Shown in pieces: positions 36,588 through 44,234 of a DNA stretch of 64,000 nt (positions are counted from its first letter, which is position 1; each line of letters begins with the position of its first letter). The notes beneath the pieces were generated by a model. That model saw nothing but the letters and a program-made list of their open reading frames with translations, ran no database searches and was not told the origin of the DNA. The stretch is from the NCBI RefSeq assembly GCF_000621485.1, contig NZ_JHYF01000006.1, positions 186,001-250,000 on the forward strand, in the 5' to 3' direction. The stretch comes from Alkaliphilus transvaalensis ATCC 700919. Lineage in GTDB: Bacteria; Bacillota; Clostridia; Peptostreptococcales; Natronincolaceae. Both the position numbers and the translations under genes were made by a program.

Positions 36588-37238
36588 ATGAGAAATCAGT
36601 ATATAAAACAATTAAGTGATTTAAATATTAAGCTGTTAAAAATGGGTGCAATGGTTCAGGAGATTATTGAAGTTTCCATTACAGCCCTTACAACTCAAGA
36701 CTTAGCTCTAGCCAATAAAGTTTATCTAATGGATGACGAAATCGATAATATTGAGCTTGAAATAGAAATGTCCTGTATGAACTTAATCGCCCTTCAACAA
36801 CCTATGGCAAAGGACTTAAGGGTAATTGGAACAATACTAAAAATTATTACAGACCTTGAGCGAATGGGAGACCATGCAGTAAACATTGCTAAGGTCACTC
36901 TTGAGATTGGTGAAGAGCCTTTTGTAAAACCCCTCATAGATATTCCTAAAATGGCAAAGTTGGCGCAAACGATGGTTAAGAAGAGTTTAGATGCCTTTAT
37001 GAAAACCGATGTAGCCCTAGCTACAGAAGTGGCCCATGATGATGAAGCAGTAGATGAGCTTTATGAAAAAATATATACAGAGCTGATTAATAAAATGATT
37101 GAAGAAAACACAATCGTAAAACAAGCCACAAATTTAATTTTTATTGGTAGGTATTTAGAGAGAATTGCAGATCACGCAACAAATATCGGAGAAAGAGTAA
37201 TTTTTATCGCAACAGGAGAAAACGTAGAAATTAACTAG
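36588..37238 (+). CDS. phoU: PhoU phosphate signalling regulator
   Basis: A 216-residue all-helical protein with two PhoU repeats. Each has the metal-binding pattern: DLERMGDHAVNIAK in the first and YLERIADHATNIGE in the second. PhoU links Pst transport activity to the PhoR sensor kinase and keeps the Pho response off when phosphate is plentiful. It lies 15 bases after pstB with an AAGGAGGTG site. The phoPR genes are not in the window. Confidence 0.96.
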   Translation: MRNQYIKQLSDLNIKLLKMGAMVQEIIEVSITALTTQDLALANKVYLMDDEIDNIELEIEMSCMNLIALQQPMAKDLRVIGTILKIITDLERMGDHAVNIAKVTLEIGEEPFVKPLIDIPKMAKLAQTMVKKSLDAFMKTDVALATEVAHDDEAVDELYEKIYTELINKMIEENTIVKQATNLIFIGRYLERIADHATNIGERVIFIATGENVEIN

Positions 37239-37256
37239 TAGAGAATAACTAAGAAG

Positions 37257-37300
37257 AAAAACTCCCCTCTGCATTTTTGCTGATGAGGGGTTTAAGTTTT
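37257..37300 (+). terminator. Terminator of the pst-phoU operon
   Basis: AAACTCCCCTC pairs with GAGGGGTTT around a 15-base loop. Confidence 0.75.
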
Positions 37301-37326
37301 GGGGTAGTTAATTGTGATATATTTAA

Positions 37327-37352
37327 GAGCCTTGGATGGGTATCCAAGGCTC
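37327..37352. terminator. Perfect hairpin 3' of the FMN-binding protein gene
   Basis: GAGCCTTGGAT, GGGT, ATCCAAGGCTC: an 11-bp perfect stem between convergent genes. The T-tract is weak on both sides. Confidence 0.6.
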
Positions 37353-37370
37353 GATATAGTTTAAGACAAA

Positions 37371-38828
37371 TTATTTAGCTTTATTTAATGCTTGGTTAGC
37401 AGCATCGATAAATCCGTGGGAAGTATCAGTTGCACCAGATACAGAATCTACAGATTTGTTAAGAGGTGCTTGCTTGCTCTTGTACTTATTAACTAATTGA
37501 GTAAATGTTGAAGGTTGCATACCTTCATCAGGGTACTCTGGGTGAGTCCATTTAATATCTGCAATATTTCCACCTTTAATGGTTACTGTAACATTAATTG
37601 TACTTCCAAATCCTTTACCAGATCCAGTGTAATCACCATCTTTAAATCCTGCACCAGCTGGAGCGGCAGGCTCAGATGGAGCTGGAGTCGACGGAGCTGG
37701 AGTCGATGGAGCTGGAGTTGACGGAGCTGGAGTTGATGGAGCCGGAGTTGATGGAGCTGGAGTTGATGGAGCTGGAGTTGATGGTTGCTCTGCAACTGTC
37801 TCTTCCTTCTTATCATCTTTCGCTGTATCTTCTTCTTTAGCATCTTCTTCAGTTGTTAATGAAGCAGGTGTTCCCTCTAATGCAGCAACAATTGCTTCAA
37901 TAGCTGCCTTATTTGAAACTGTAGCTCCTGTAGCTGTATCTACATTAAGGTCTTGAGCTGCAATCACATTTGCAATTGTCGCTTCAATTCCTTTGTCTCC
38001 AAGACCAGGAGTTTCGTCCATTTCAACAACGTCAATCTTTGTAATTTTTCCACCTTCAACAGTTACATTTAATTTAATAGTAGATTTAAATCCTTCAGCA
38101 GAACCAGTGTAGACACCATCAGCTAAACTAGCAATATCAACTGTGATGCTTGGCTCTTCAACTGGAGCAGAAGCTTCTTCAGTATCGCCAAGACCTAATG
38201 CATTTTTAACAGCAGCGATCAGAGCTTCACTTGACATAGTAGCACCAGTAACAACATCAACGTTAAAGTTTTGAGCTTCGATAATAGCTGCAGCAACTTC
38301 TTCAGCAGCTGTATCACCTAAGTTAGGAGTCTCGTTGATCTCAACGATGTTGATTTCAGTGATTTTTCCACCAGAAACAACTACACTAACCTTTAAGTCT
38401 CCACCAAAACCTGTAGCTGAACCTTCATGGGTTCCGTCAGGGAAACCGCCACCACCAGAAGCTTGAGCTAAAGCATTATTGATAGCTTCAATGGTACCAT
38501 TACTTGAAGCAGTAGCACCTGTTACAACATCAACATCAGTTGATTGAGCTTCAACAACATTGTCGATAATTTGTAATGCTGCAGTATCACCTAATCCTGG
38601 AGTTTCATTATGATCAACTAATTCTATATTAGCAATTTCTCCACCAGAGATCGTTACTTCAACTTTAATATCACCATAGAAACCTTCTCCTACACCTTCA
38701 TAAGTACCGTCAACATAAGCAGATTGAGCTGGAGCAGCATCTTGTCTATTCCATAGCATTGCACCTGCTAAGACTGCTATTGCAAGTAACGGTAATACAA
38801 TAATAGCAATTTTTTGTTGTTTATCCAC
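37371..38828 (-). CDS. Surface protein with four FMN-binding domains
   Basis: A 485-residue protein anchored by one N-terminal helix (about residues 8-25). Four FMN_bind domains follow at about 38-122, 127-215, 232-318 and 393-480. Their attachment motifs are VVTGATASS, VVTGATMSS, TATGATVSN and SVSGATDTS, so up to four FMN may be bound covalently through Thr by an ApbE-type transferase. Between domains 3 and 4 lies a charged stretch and about seven PSTPA repeats, a flexible wall-spanning linker. Multi-flavinylated proteins of this kind carry electrons across the Gram-positive envelope. The start is GTG after GGAGGTG. No apbE or partner reductase is nearby. Confidence 0.9.
   Translation of the reverse strand: MDKQQKIAIIVLPLLAIAVLAGAMLWNRQDAAPAQSAYVDGTYEGVGEGFYGDIKVEVTISGGEIANIELVDHNETPGLGDTAALQIIDNVVEAQSTDVDVVTGATASSNGTIEAINNALAQASGGGGFPDGTHEGSATGFGGDLKVSVVVSGGKITEINIVEINETPNLGDTAAEEVAAAIIEAQNFNVDVVTGATMSSEALIAAVKNALGLGDTEEASAPVEEPSITVDIASLADGVYTGSAEGFKSTIKLNVTVEGGKITKIDVVEMDETPGLGDKGIEATIANVIAAQDLNVDTATGATVSNKAAIEAIVAALEGTPASLTTEEDAKEEDTAKDDKKEETVAEQPSTPAPSTPAPSTPAPSTPAPSTPAPSTPAPSTPAPSEPAAPAGAGFKDGDYTGSGKGFGSTINVTVTIKGGNIADIKWTHPEYPDEGMQPSTFTQLVNKYKSKQAPLNKSVDSVSGATDTSHGFIDAANQALNKAK
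37660..37785 (-). repeat. PSTPA-coding tandem repeat
   Basis: Tandem 15-base units, read on the plus strand as variants of GGAGCTGGAGT(T/C)GATG, encode a Pro-Ser-Thr-Pro-Ala linker. Unit number may vary between strains by slippage. Confidence 0.8.
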
Positions 38829-39033
38829 CGATAAACACCTCCTAAAATTTTTCTTAATTTTTTTTTAACAAACTTTCAATAACATTATAATATCATAAAC
38901 TATTTGGTTTTTAAATAAATTTTTAACTATTTCAGCAAAAATATAATATTAAATATTAATTAATAAAATATATTAAGGAAAATCAATAGGTAGAGGTATG
39001 TGGCTAAAAAGACTGAAGATTACAGATTTCTTC

Positions 39034-39078
39034 AAAATTAAAAGAGCAAAGGCTGCCCTCTGCTCTTTTAGATTAAAA
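39034..39078 (-). terminator. Terminator of nhaC
   Basis: AAAAGAGC and GCTCTTTT pair around an internal loop just 3' of the gene. Confidence 0.75.
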
Positions 39079-39093
39079 AAATTTTAAAGTTAG

Positions 39094-40512
39094 CTATTTA
39101 GCGGTAGCAGGTTTCTGTTCTTTAGGATCAATCGGTTTAATACCTATTCCTAAGAAGGCAAACACGATGTTGATAATTGGTACTAATAAATTAAAGAAGG
39201 CGTAGGGCAGATAAGTTACTGGAGAAACTAATAGGGTTCCAGCCATAAAAGCACCACAAGTATTCCAAGGAATTAAAGCTGACGTAACTGTACCCCCACC
39301 TTCTAAGGTTCTAGATAGAACACTTGGATGAATACCCTTTTCTTCATAAGCATCTTTGTACATTCTACCAGGTACTACGATTGATAAATATTGTTCTCCA
39401 GTTAATAAGTTTACGAAAATACAAGTAATAATAGTTGAGAAAACTAAAGATCCTGTATTATTAGCAAACTTAAGAATTGCTCTACCAACTGCATGAAGCA
39501 TACCTGTTTTTTCTAAAACACCACCAAAGGTTAAGGCAATGATAATTAATGAAACAGTCCACATCATATCATCTAAACCACCACGACTCAATAATTCATC
39601 TACAATACCATTTCCAGATTCAATTGCAAATCCATAATGAGCTGCATCGATGATATCGCCAATATTAGCTTTTTGGAAGATCGCTGCAAAGATTCCGCCA
39701 AAGAATACACCGCTAATTAACCCAGGAAGGGCAGGAACCTTTAAAACAACAATTAGGATTACAAGAATCGGTGGTATTAATAGGATTGGAGAAATAGTAA
39801 AGTTTTCTCCGAGGGTATTAATGATTCCGTTAACCTGACTAGAATCAATGGCATTACCACTTGAATGAATAAAACCAAATATTCCATAAAGTACGATAGA
39901 TATTAAAAGTGCAGGGACTGTCGTATAGAACATACTTCTAATATGATCAAATAAGTTTGAACCAGCCATAGCAGGAGCTAAGTTAGTTGTATCAGATAAC
40001 GGTGACATTTTATCCCCAAAATAAGCACCAGAAATAATAGCACCGGCAACAAGGCCAATTGGCATACCAAGACCAACACCGACTCCAAGCAAAGCAACCC
40101 CCACTGTTCCAGCGGTTGTCCAAGAACTACCTGTTGCTAAAGAAACGATAGCACAAATAATGACTGTAGCAACTAAGAATATACTAGGAGACAGTATTTT
40201 TAAACCATAATAGATCATAGTTGGCACTGTACCACTTAAAATCCATGTTCCAATAACACTACCGATTACCATCAAAATTAATACTGCTTGCATCGCCATT
40301 TTAATCGTGTCGATGATACCTTCTTCAAGTTCATTCCAGGAAAAACCTAACATAAAGACTGCCACTGCTGCGGCTATTACAGTTGCGAATATTAGTGGGA
40401 TATGAGGGTCGGCTTCAAAAACAATAATTGATACAGATAAGGAAACAATTAGAATTGCAATAGGAATTAATGCATGTAATAGAGTTGCTTCCTTCTTTTT
40501 TGGTAAATTCAT
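39094..40512 (-). CDS. nhaC: Na+/H+ antiporter NhaC family
   Basis: A 472-residue membrane protein with about twelve helices. The NhaC signature is seen in GSSWTTAGTVGVALLGVG, SGAYFGDKMSPLSDTTNLAP and the later GGGTVTSALIPWNTCGAFM. It exports sodium in exchange for protons (some members exchange malate and lactate), which fits an alkaliphilic or sodium-based lifestyle. The ATG at 40512 after AAGGAGGAG is chosen over a GTG six bases upstream. It is monocistronic. Confidence 0.92.
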   Translation of the reverse strand: MNLPKKKEATLLHALIPIAILIVSLSVSIIVFEADPHIPLIFATVIAAAVAVFMLGFSWNELEEGIIDTIKMAMQAVLILMVIGSVIGTWILSGTVPTMIYYGLKILSPSIFLVATVIICAIVSLATGSSWTTAGTVGVALLGVGVGLGMPIGLVAGAIISGAYFGDKMSPLSDTTNLAPAMAGSNLFDHIRSMFYTTVPALLISIVLYGIFGFIHSSGNAIDSSQVNGIINTLGENFTISPILLIPPILVILIVVLKVPALPGLISGVFFGGIFAAIFQKANIGDIIDAAHYGFAIESGNGIVDELLSRGGLDDMMWTVSLIIIALTFGGVLEKTGMLHAVGRAILKFANNTGSLVFSTIITCIFVNLLTGEQYLSIVVPGRMYKDAYEEKGIHPSVLSRTLEGGGTVTSALIPWNTCGAFMAGTLLVSPVTYLPYAFFNLLVPIINIVFAFLGIGIKPIDPKEQKPATAK

Positions 40513-40518
40513 ATACAC

Positions 40519-40802
40519 TCCTCCTTATTTTTTAAATATAAAATTAGGGTGTACCCCCTATTAAATCTATATGGAAAAATAAATATCTTATCACACATTT
40601 TCGAAATATTACCACAAATGAAAAATCCCCAAGTATAAATTATATTACCATATCTAATCAGAAAATTCAAATTTTTTTGTAAAACTTCAAATTTAATTAC
40701 TTGCAAAGCCTGAGGGGAGAAATAAAAATTAATATTATTATTATACAATTAAATGAATAAAAATTCAAATGGTCATTTATGCTATTTTAGACTCAAAAAA
40801 AT
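40519..40802 (-). promoter_or_regulatory. Upstream region of nhaC
   Basis: The nhaC leader (minus strand) contains TAGGGGGTACACCCTA, a short inverted repeat about 30 bases before the gene, and a plausible TTGAAT-N17-TAATAT promoter near 40650-40680. I could not match a sodium or other known riboswitch. Confidence 0.35.
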
Positions 40803-40845
40803 TAAGCCAGAACTTCCATAGTTACTTGGAGAGTTACTGGCTCTA
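40803..40845 (-). terminator. Terminator of the selenocysteine peroxiredoxin gene
   Basis: On the minus strand GCCAGTAACTCTCC pairs imperfectly with GGAAGTTCTGGC and is followed by TTAATTTTTTT. Confidence 0.75.
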
Positions 40846-40875
40846 ATTTCTAAGGTTATAGAATACTGATACAGG

Positions 40876-41379
40876 TTACTTAAATACTTCTTGTCCTTCC
40901 TCCCAATTAACAGGACATGCTCCTCCTGCTTGGCAGGCAGCTAATAGTCGAAGGATCTCTTTAACGTTTCTGCCTACAGCTAAATTATTTACAGATGCAT
41001 ATTGAAGAATGCCATTTGGGTCTATAATAAATACCCCTCTAAGGGCAATTCCCCCTGCTTCATCTGTAAGGACTTGATACTTTCTTGCTAATTCTTTGTT
41101 ATAGTCAGAGAGTAGTGGGAAATCGACACCGCCAATACTCTTGGCCCATGCTTCATGGGTTGGTAAACTATCAGTGTTGGCACCCAACACGACAGAGTTT
41201 AAACCTTTAAACTTGGAAAGATTTTGGTTTAACTCTGGTATTTCGGTACTTCAGACAGGAGTAAAGTCTAAGGGATAAAAGAATAAAACAACCCATTTTC
41301 CTTTATGATCACTTAATGAAATCTCCCCTTTTGTACTAGGCAACGTAAAGTCAGGAGCTGGTTCGCCAATTTTAAGCAA
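40876..41379 (-). CDS. prxU: Selenocysteine-containing peroxiredoxin
   Basis: Read through an in-frame TGA (41251-41253), this gives 167 residues with selenocysteine at position 43 in [12 protein letters not shown]. Ordinary AhpC/Prx1-type enzymes have Cys there, the peroxidatic residue. The upstream frame begins at TTG 41379 after AGAGAGGTG and encodes [14 protein letters not shown], a normal peroxiredoxin start. A Cys in the C-terminal [11 protein letters not shown] is the expected resolving residue. A candidate SECIS stem-loop lies 13 bases after the TGA. Selenocysteine peroxiredoxins are known from clostridia such as Eubacterium acidaminophilum. The gene is divergent from the HesB-like selenoprotein gene. 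Standard gene callers would report only the last 104 codons. Confidence 0.9.
41193..41237 (-). other. Candidate SECIS element of the peroxiredoxin
   Basis: On the minus strand CAGAGTTAAACC pairs with GGTTTAAACTCTG (one bulged base) around a 20-base loop, starting 13 bases 3' of the TGA. Bacterial SECIS hairpins lie in this position, though the stem is longer than usual. Confidence 0.5.
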
Positions 41380-41492
41380 TTGAAACACCTCTCTTAAATT
41401 ATTATTGTTGAATTTAATTCAGTTTTAGTATTAGCCTATTGAAAAAAAATATAGCAAAAATATTAATTACAGCAAAACTTGTTTACATAATA

Positions 41493-41522
41493 TTGACCAA
41501 AGAGCATCATCTAGCATATAAT
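41493..41522 (+). promoter_or_regulatory. Promoter of the HesB-like selenoprotein gene
   Basis: TTGACC at 41493 and TATAAT at 41517 with 18-bp spacing. Confidence 0.6.
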
Positions 41523-41564
41523 AGAATAATATTCTGAAAATTCCCTTTAAGGAGGTTGGAAGAA

Positions 41565-41858
41565 ATGGAAATTATGGTGACTAGACTAGCTAAAGAAAGC
41601 ATAAAAAATCAAATTCAAGGAACCGTTGGAGTAAGGATTTATATAAGCGGTAGAGGATGAGGTGGTCCTAGGTTTGCAATGTCTCTGGATGAGGCAACAA
41701 AAGATGATGTATTAAAAGATGTCGATGGAATTCCCTTCATTATAGATAAAAAACTAGATGACCAATACGATGCTATTAAAATTGATTTTAGAAGGACTGC
41801 TTTTAGAAGGGGCTTTAATATAACATTAAGGTCGAGTGGAAGCACCCAATGCACTTAA
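41565..41858 (+). CDS. HesB-like selenoprotein
   Basis: Read through TGA at 41658-41660, the frame gives 97 residues with selenocysteine at position 32 in ISGRGUGGPRFAMSLDEA. The overall pattern (a short start MEIMVTRLAKESIKNQ, then GVRIYI, the redox loop and FAMSLDE) is that of IscA/HesB-like proteins, in which Cys normally sits at this place. A terminal Cys is present in GSTQCT. AAGGAGG precedes the ATG. A small hairpin GTCTC-TGGAT-GAGGC lies 20 bases after the TGA. HesB-like selenoproteins are known by comparative genomics, but their role is open. Without readthrough neither half has a sensible product. Confidence 0.85.
41681..41695 (+). other. Candidate SECIS apical hairpin of the HesB-like gene
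   Basis: GTCTC, loop TGGAT, GAGGC (one G-U pair), 20 bases 3' of the TGA. The short stem makes this tentative. Confidence 0.35.
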
Positions 41859-42235
41859 TGAAAATAGAAAAATAGAATAAGATACAGTTTGATTAACAAC
41901 AAGGAGAACAAGAAGAAGACCAAGAACAAGAAGAACAGTAAGAACAGCAAGAACAGCAAGAACAGCAACTAAGAAGGGCTAAAGGCAAAGAATAGATAAA
42001 AATTAAATGAACCTTAGAAAAAATAGTAAGTGAAGCTACGACTCAGCTTTCATCTTAACATAAAACGAATATAATTTCAGATTTATGGTATTATGCAATT
42101 CCCTCAAATAATATAAATTAAAAAGTAAATAAATATGAAATTAAATTTTAAATTTTATAAAGTAAAATTAAGCCCAGATAAGTATTTAATAACACTTACT
42201 GGGCTTAATTATTAGCTAAAATAGATATTTAAGTT
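41859..42235. other. Intergenic region with purine-rich repeats and a 19-bp motif
   Basis: A low-complexity run at about 41900-41970 is built from AAGAACAGC-like 9-base units. A hairpin GAAGCT-ACGACTC-AGCTTTC lies at about 42033-42052, and a copy of the 19-bp motif at 42093-42111. No start codon with a ribosome site opens the repeats, so I do not call a gene. Confidence 0.5.
42093..42111 (+). repeat. 19-bp intergenic motif
   Basis: ATGCAATTCCCTCAAATAA. The roughly 75 bases upstream also resemble the reverse complement of 45991-46070, including GGTATTAT just before the motif. Confidence 0.6.
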
Positions 42236-42472
42236 TTAAGCTTGGGAAATAGCTTCCTTCACTTCTGCAACAGTAGGAATTCTACCACTAGTTACAACTT
42301 TTCCATTAATCATTAAAGCAGGTGTACTCATTACACCTAACGTTAGAATTTCACCAATATCACTGATAAGATCAAAATCATCCTCCATCTGTAATTCCGT
42401 TAAGGCCCTATCAACGATAGGAGCTAACTTACTACCACCTCAACAAAGTTGCTCTAAAATCTTAATTTCCAT
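42236..42472 (-). CDS. Thioredoxin-like selenoprotein with Cys-Sec pair, ars cluster
   Basis: Read through TGA at 42440-42442, this gives 78 residues starting MEIKILEQLCUGGSKL, with Cys10 and selenocysteine 11. The rest, with GVMSTPALMINGKVVTSGR, matches the small MTH895/TM0996 redox-active disulfide proteins, which normally have a CxxC at this place. The cis-Pro in STPAL supports a thioredoxin fold. GGAGGAATTTT precedes the ATG. It lies 188 bases downstream of an ArsP-type permease and arsR, all on the minus strand, so a redox role in arsenic or other metalloid handling is likely. A perfect hairpin follows the TGA. Confidence 0.88.
42407..42421 (-). other. Candidate SECIS hairpin of the thioredoxin-like gene
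   Basis: CCTATC-GTT-GATAGG on the minus strand, 18 bases 3' of the TGA: a perfect 6-bp stem with a GUU loop, in keeping with bacterial SECIS apical loops. Confidence 0.6.
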
Positions 42473-42660
42473 TAAAATTCCTCCTAAAATAATATTTTAT
42501 ATATTATACCCTCTAAATGAAGAAGCTAACTTAGTAAATAGAGGGTAAAATAAGCACAAAACTATGCTTAGATATTAGTATGGGCAAAAAAGTTAATTAT
42601 CTTGTGCTCCATATTCTAGATACTATGGCCACAAGCTGTATGTATTTGTTACAAAATTAG

Positions 42661-43644
42661 TTAAAGAATAATATTAAATATAAGGCCCATTGTTAAGATA
42701 CCTAAGGCTGTAATTCCTATAAAAATAGTAATAAGCTTTGGTTTAATTACTTTTTTTAGCATTATAATTGATGGAATAGACATTGCGACCACCGACATCA
42801 TAAAAGCTAAAGCAGTACCAACTCCAACCCCCTTATTAATTAAGGCTTCCACTACAGGGATTGTACCGACAGCATTAGAATATAGGGGGATTCCTAAAAT
42901 AATACCAACAATTACTGCAAATGGATTATTAGGACCTGCATATTTTATTAGAAAGGTTTCTGGGGCATATCCGTGGATTAATGCACCAAAGGCAATCCCT
43001 GCTACGATGTAGGGCCATATTTCTTTAACAATATCTATAACACTGTCTCTGGCATAAAGAAGACGTTGTCTAGTCTTCATCGTAGCACTTTCTGTATCAG
43101 GTATTCTAATTTTAAATACATAAGCCTCTACTAGATGAGATAGATTTGATTTTTCAATTACGATACCCGTTATGACCCCTATTGTCATACCAGCTAATGT
43201 GTAGAAGAGAGCAATTTTTGGTCCAAAGGCTATAAAAAGATAGCCTAAAGCAATTTCATTAACTATAGGGGAGGTAACTAAAAATGTAAAGGTGACACCC
43301 AGCGGTATTTTTGCCTCTACAAAACCAATAAAGATTGGGACCGTTGAACAAGAACAAAAAGGCGAAACTACGCCAAGAATGGAAGCTGCAATATAACTCC
43401 AAATGCCATGTAGTTTTGACAGAAGTTTTTTTATTTTTTCAGGTGGGAAATAGCTTCTAACAAAGGTAATCATAAAAATCATAAAACTGAGCAAAAAGAT
43501 AATTTTTATCGTATCATATATGAAAAAATGTACTGCTTCATAAAAGGTTTCTCCCATTTGATAGGTAGAACCCGTTTTGGAAAGTAACCAGTTAATAAAA
43601 TTAACAATAGGTGGAGTGATCAAATGTCCTATTTTTTCAAACAT
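42661..43644 (-). CDS. ArsP-type permease (DUF318 family)
   Basis: A 327-residue membrane protein with about eight helices. FCSCSTVPIFIGF near residue 110 and TSPIVNEIALGYLF mark the PF03773 permease family, which includes ArsP, an exporter of trivalent organoarsenicals. The paired Cys residues are the likely metalloid-binding site. The ATG at 43644, 8 bases after GGAGGTGA, is preferred over upstream GTG codons. The gene starts right after the arsR stop codon. Confidence 0.85.
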   Translation of the reverse strand: MFEKIGHLITPPIVNFINWLLSKTGSTYQMGETFYEAVHFFIYDTIKIIFLLSFMIFMITFVRSYFPPEKIKKLLSKLHGIWSYIAASILGVVSPFCSCSTVPIFIGFVEAKIPLGVTFTFLVTSPIVNEIALGYLFIAFGPKIALFYTLAGMTIGVITGIVIEKSNLSHLVEAYVFKIRIPDTESATMKTRQRLLYARDSVIDIVKEIWPYIVAGIAFGALIHGYAPETFLIKYAGPNNPFAVIVGIILGIPLYSNAVGTIPVVEALINKGVGVGTALAFMMSVVAMSIPSIIMLKKVIKPKLITIFIGITALGILTMGLIFNIIL

Positions 43645-43645
43645 G

Positions 43646-43975
43646 CTATCTGTCACCTCCACTTAAATGTATTTGAGATTCCGCTATTTGTTTTTGGAGG
43701 ATGCTTTTAACAATTTCTATAACCCCATAAACTTCAGGATGCTTTACTCGATACATTACTTTTAACCCATCCTTACGAGTAGTTAAAATTCCCTTATCCC
43801 TTAGAACTTTTAGATGTTGAGATACATTTGATTGCTCTAATTCTAAATTTTCGTAAATTTCACAGACGCAAAGTTCTTCATGGTCCTTTAAAATAAATAG
43901 AATCTCAATTCGGGTGGGATGGGAAATTGCTTTAATTAAGTCTGCACAAAGGGTAAAAAAAATGTTATCTGCCAT
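43646..43975 (-). CDS. arsR: ArsR-family metalloregulator
   Basis: A 109-residue winged-helix repressor. ELCVCEIYENLELEQSNVSQ carries the classical arsenic-binding Cys pair ELCVC at the start of the DNA-reading helix region. HLKVLRDKGILTTRKDG is the recognition part. The start is ATG 43975 after TGGAGG, in place of a longer reading. It is the first gene of the arsR-permease-selenoprotein unit and is preceded by a perfect dyad, its probable operator. Arsenite or antimonite binding would release it. Confidence 0.92.
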   Translation of the reverse strand: MADNIFFTLCADLIKAISHPTRIEILFILKDHEELCVCEIYENLELEQSNVSQHLKVLRDKGILTTRKDGLKVMYRVKHPEVYGVIEIVKSILQKQIAESQIHLSGGDR

Positions 43976-44031
43976 AAAAAACCTCCATAAGATAAAATTT
44001 ACTATACACCAAAACATTGAAACTCTACAAA

Positions 44032-44057
44032 ACTATATTAGTATTTTCTAATATAGT
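44032..44057 (-). promoter_or_regulatory. ArsR operator
   Basis: ACTATATTAG-TATTTT-CTAATATAGT is a perfect 10-bp inverted repeat, about 57 bases before the arsR start. Confidence 0.75.
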
Positions 44058-44234
44058 TATATTATATTCTTTTTAATTGAAATTGACAACTAAATTTTGC
44101 CATTAAACCTAATAAAAAATAGCAATTAAATAGTCGGATAATTTAAAAAATATGTTAATGAAGTAGTTTTTTTGGGAATATATTTATTAATACCCTGAAA
44201 AAAGACTAAGAAGCCCCACAAAGGAGTGATCATA

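Noticed and set aside
37515-37843. Leu/Gln/His-rich and Ser/Arg-rich frames over the PSTPA repeats
   Set aside because: Alternative frames of a tandem repeat stay open by periodicity. Only the FMN-binding frame extends on both sides.
40509-40748. 79-codon minus-strand frame upstream of nhaC
   Set aside because: It runs through the nhaC promoter and ribosome site, has biased composition and overlaps the nhaC start. It reads as leader sequence.
40876-41190. A truncated 104-residue peroxiredoxin starting after the TGA
   Set aside because: The homologous active-site half is encoded in the same frame upstream with a ribosome site, so selenocysteine readthrough explains the TGA better than a pseudogene.
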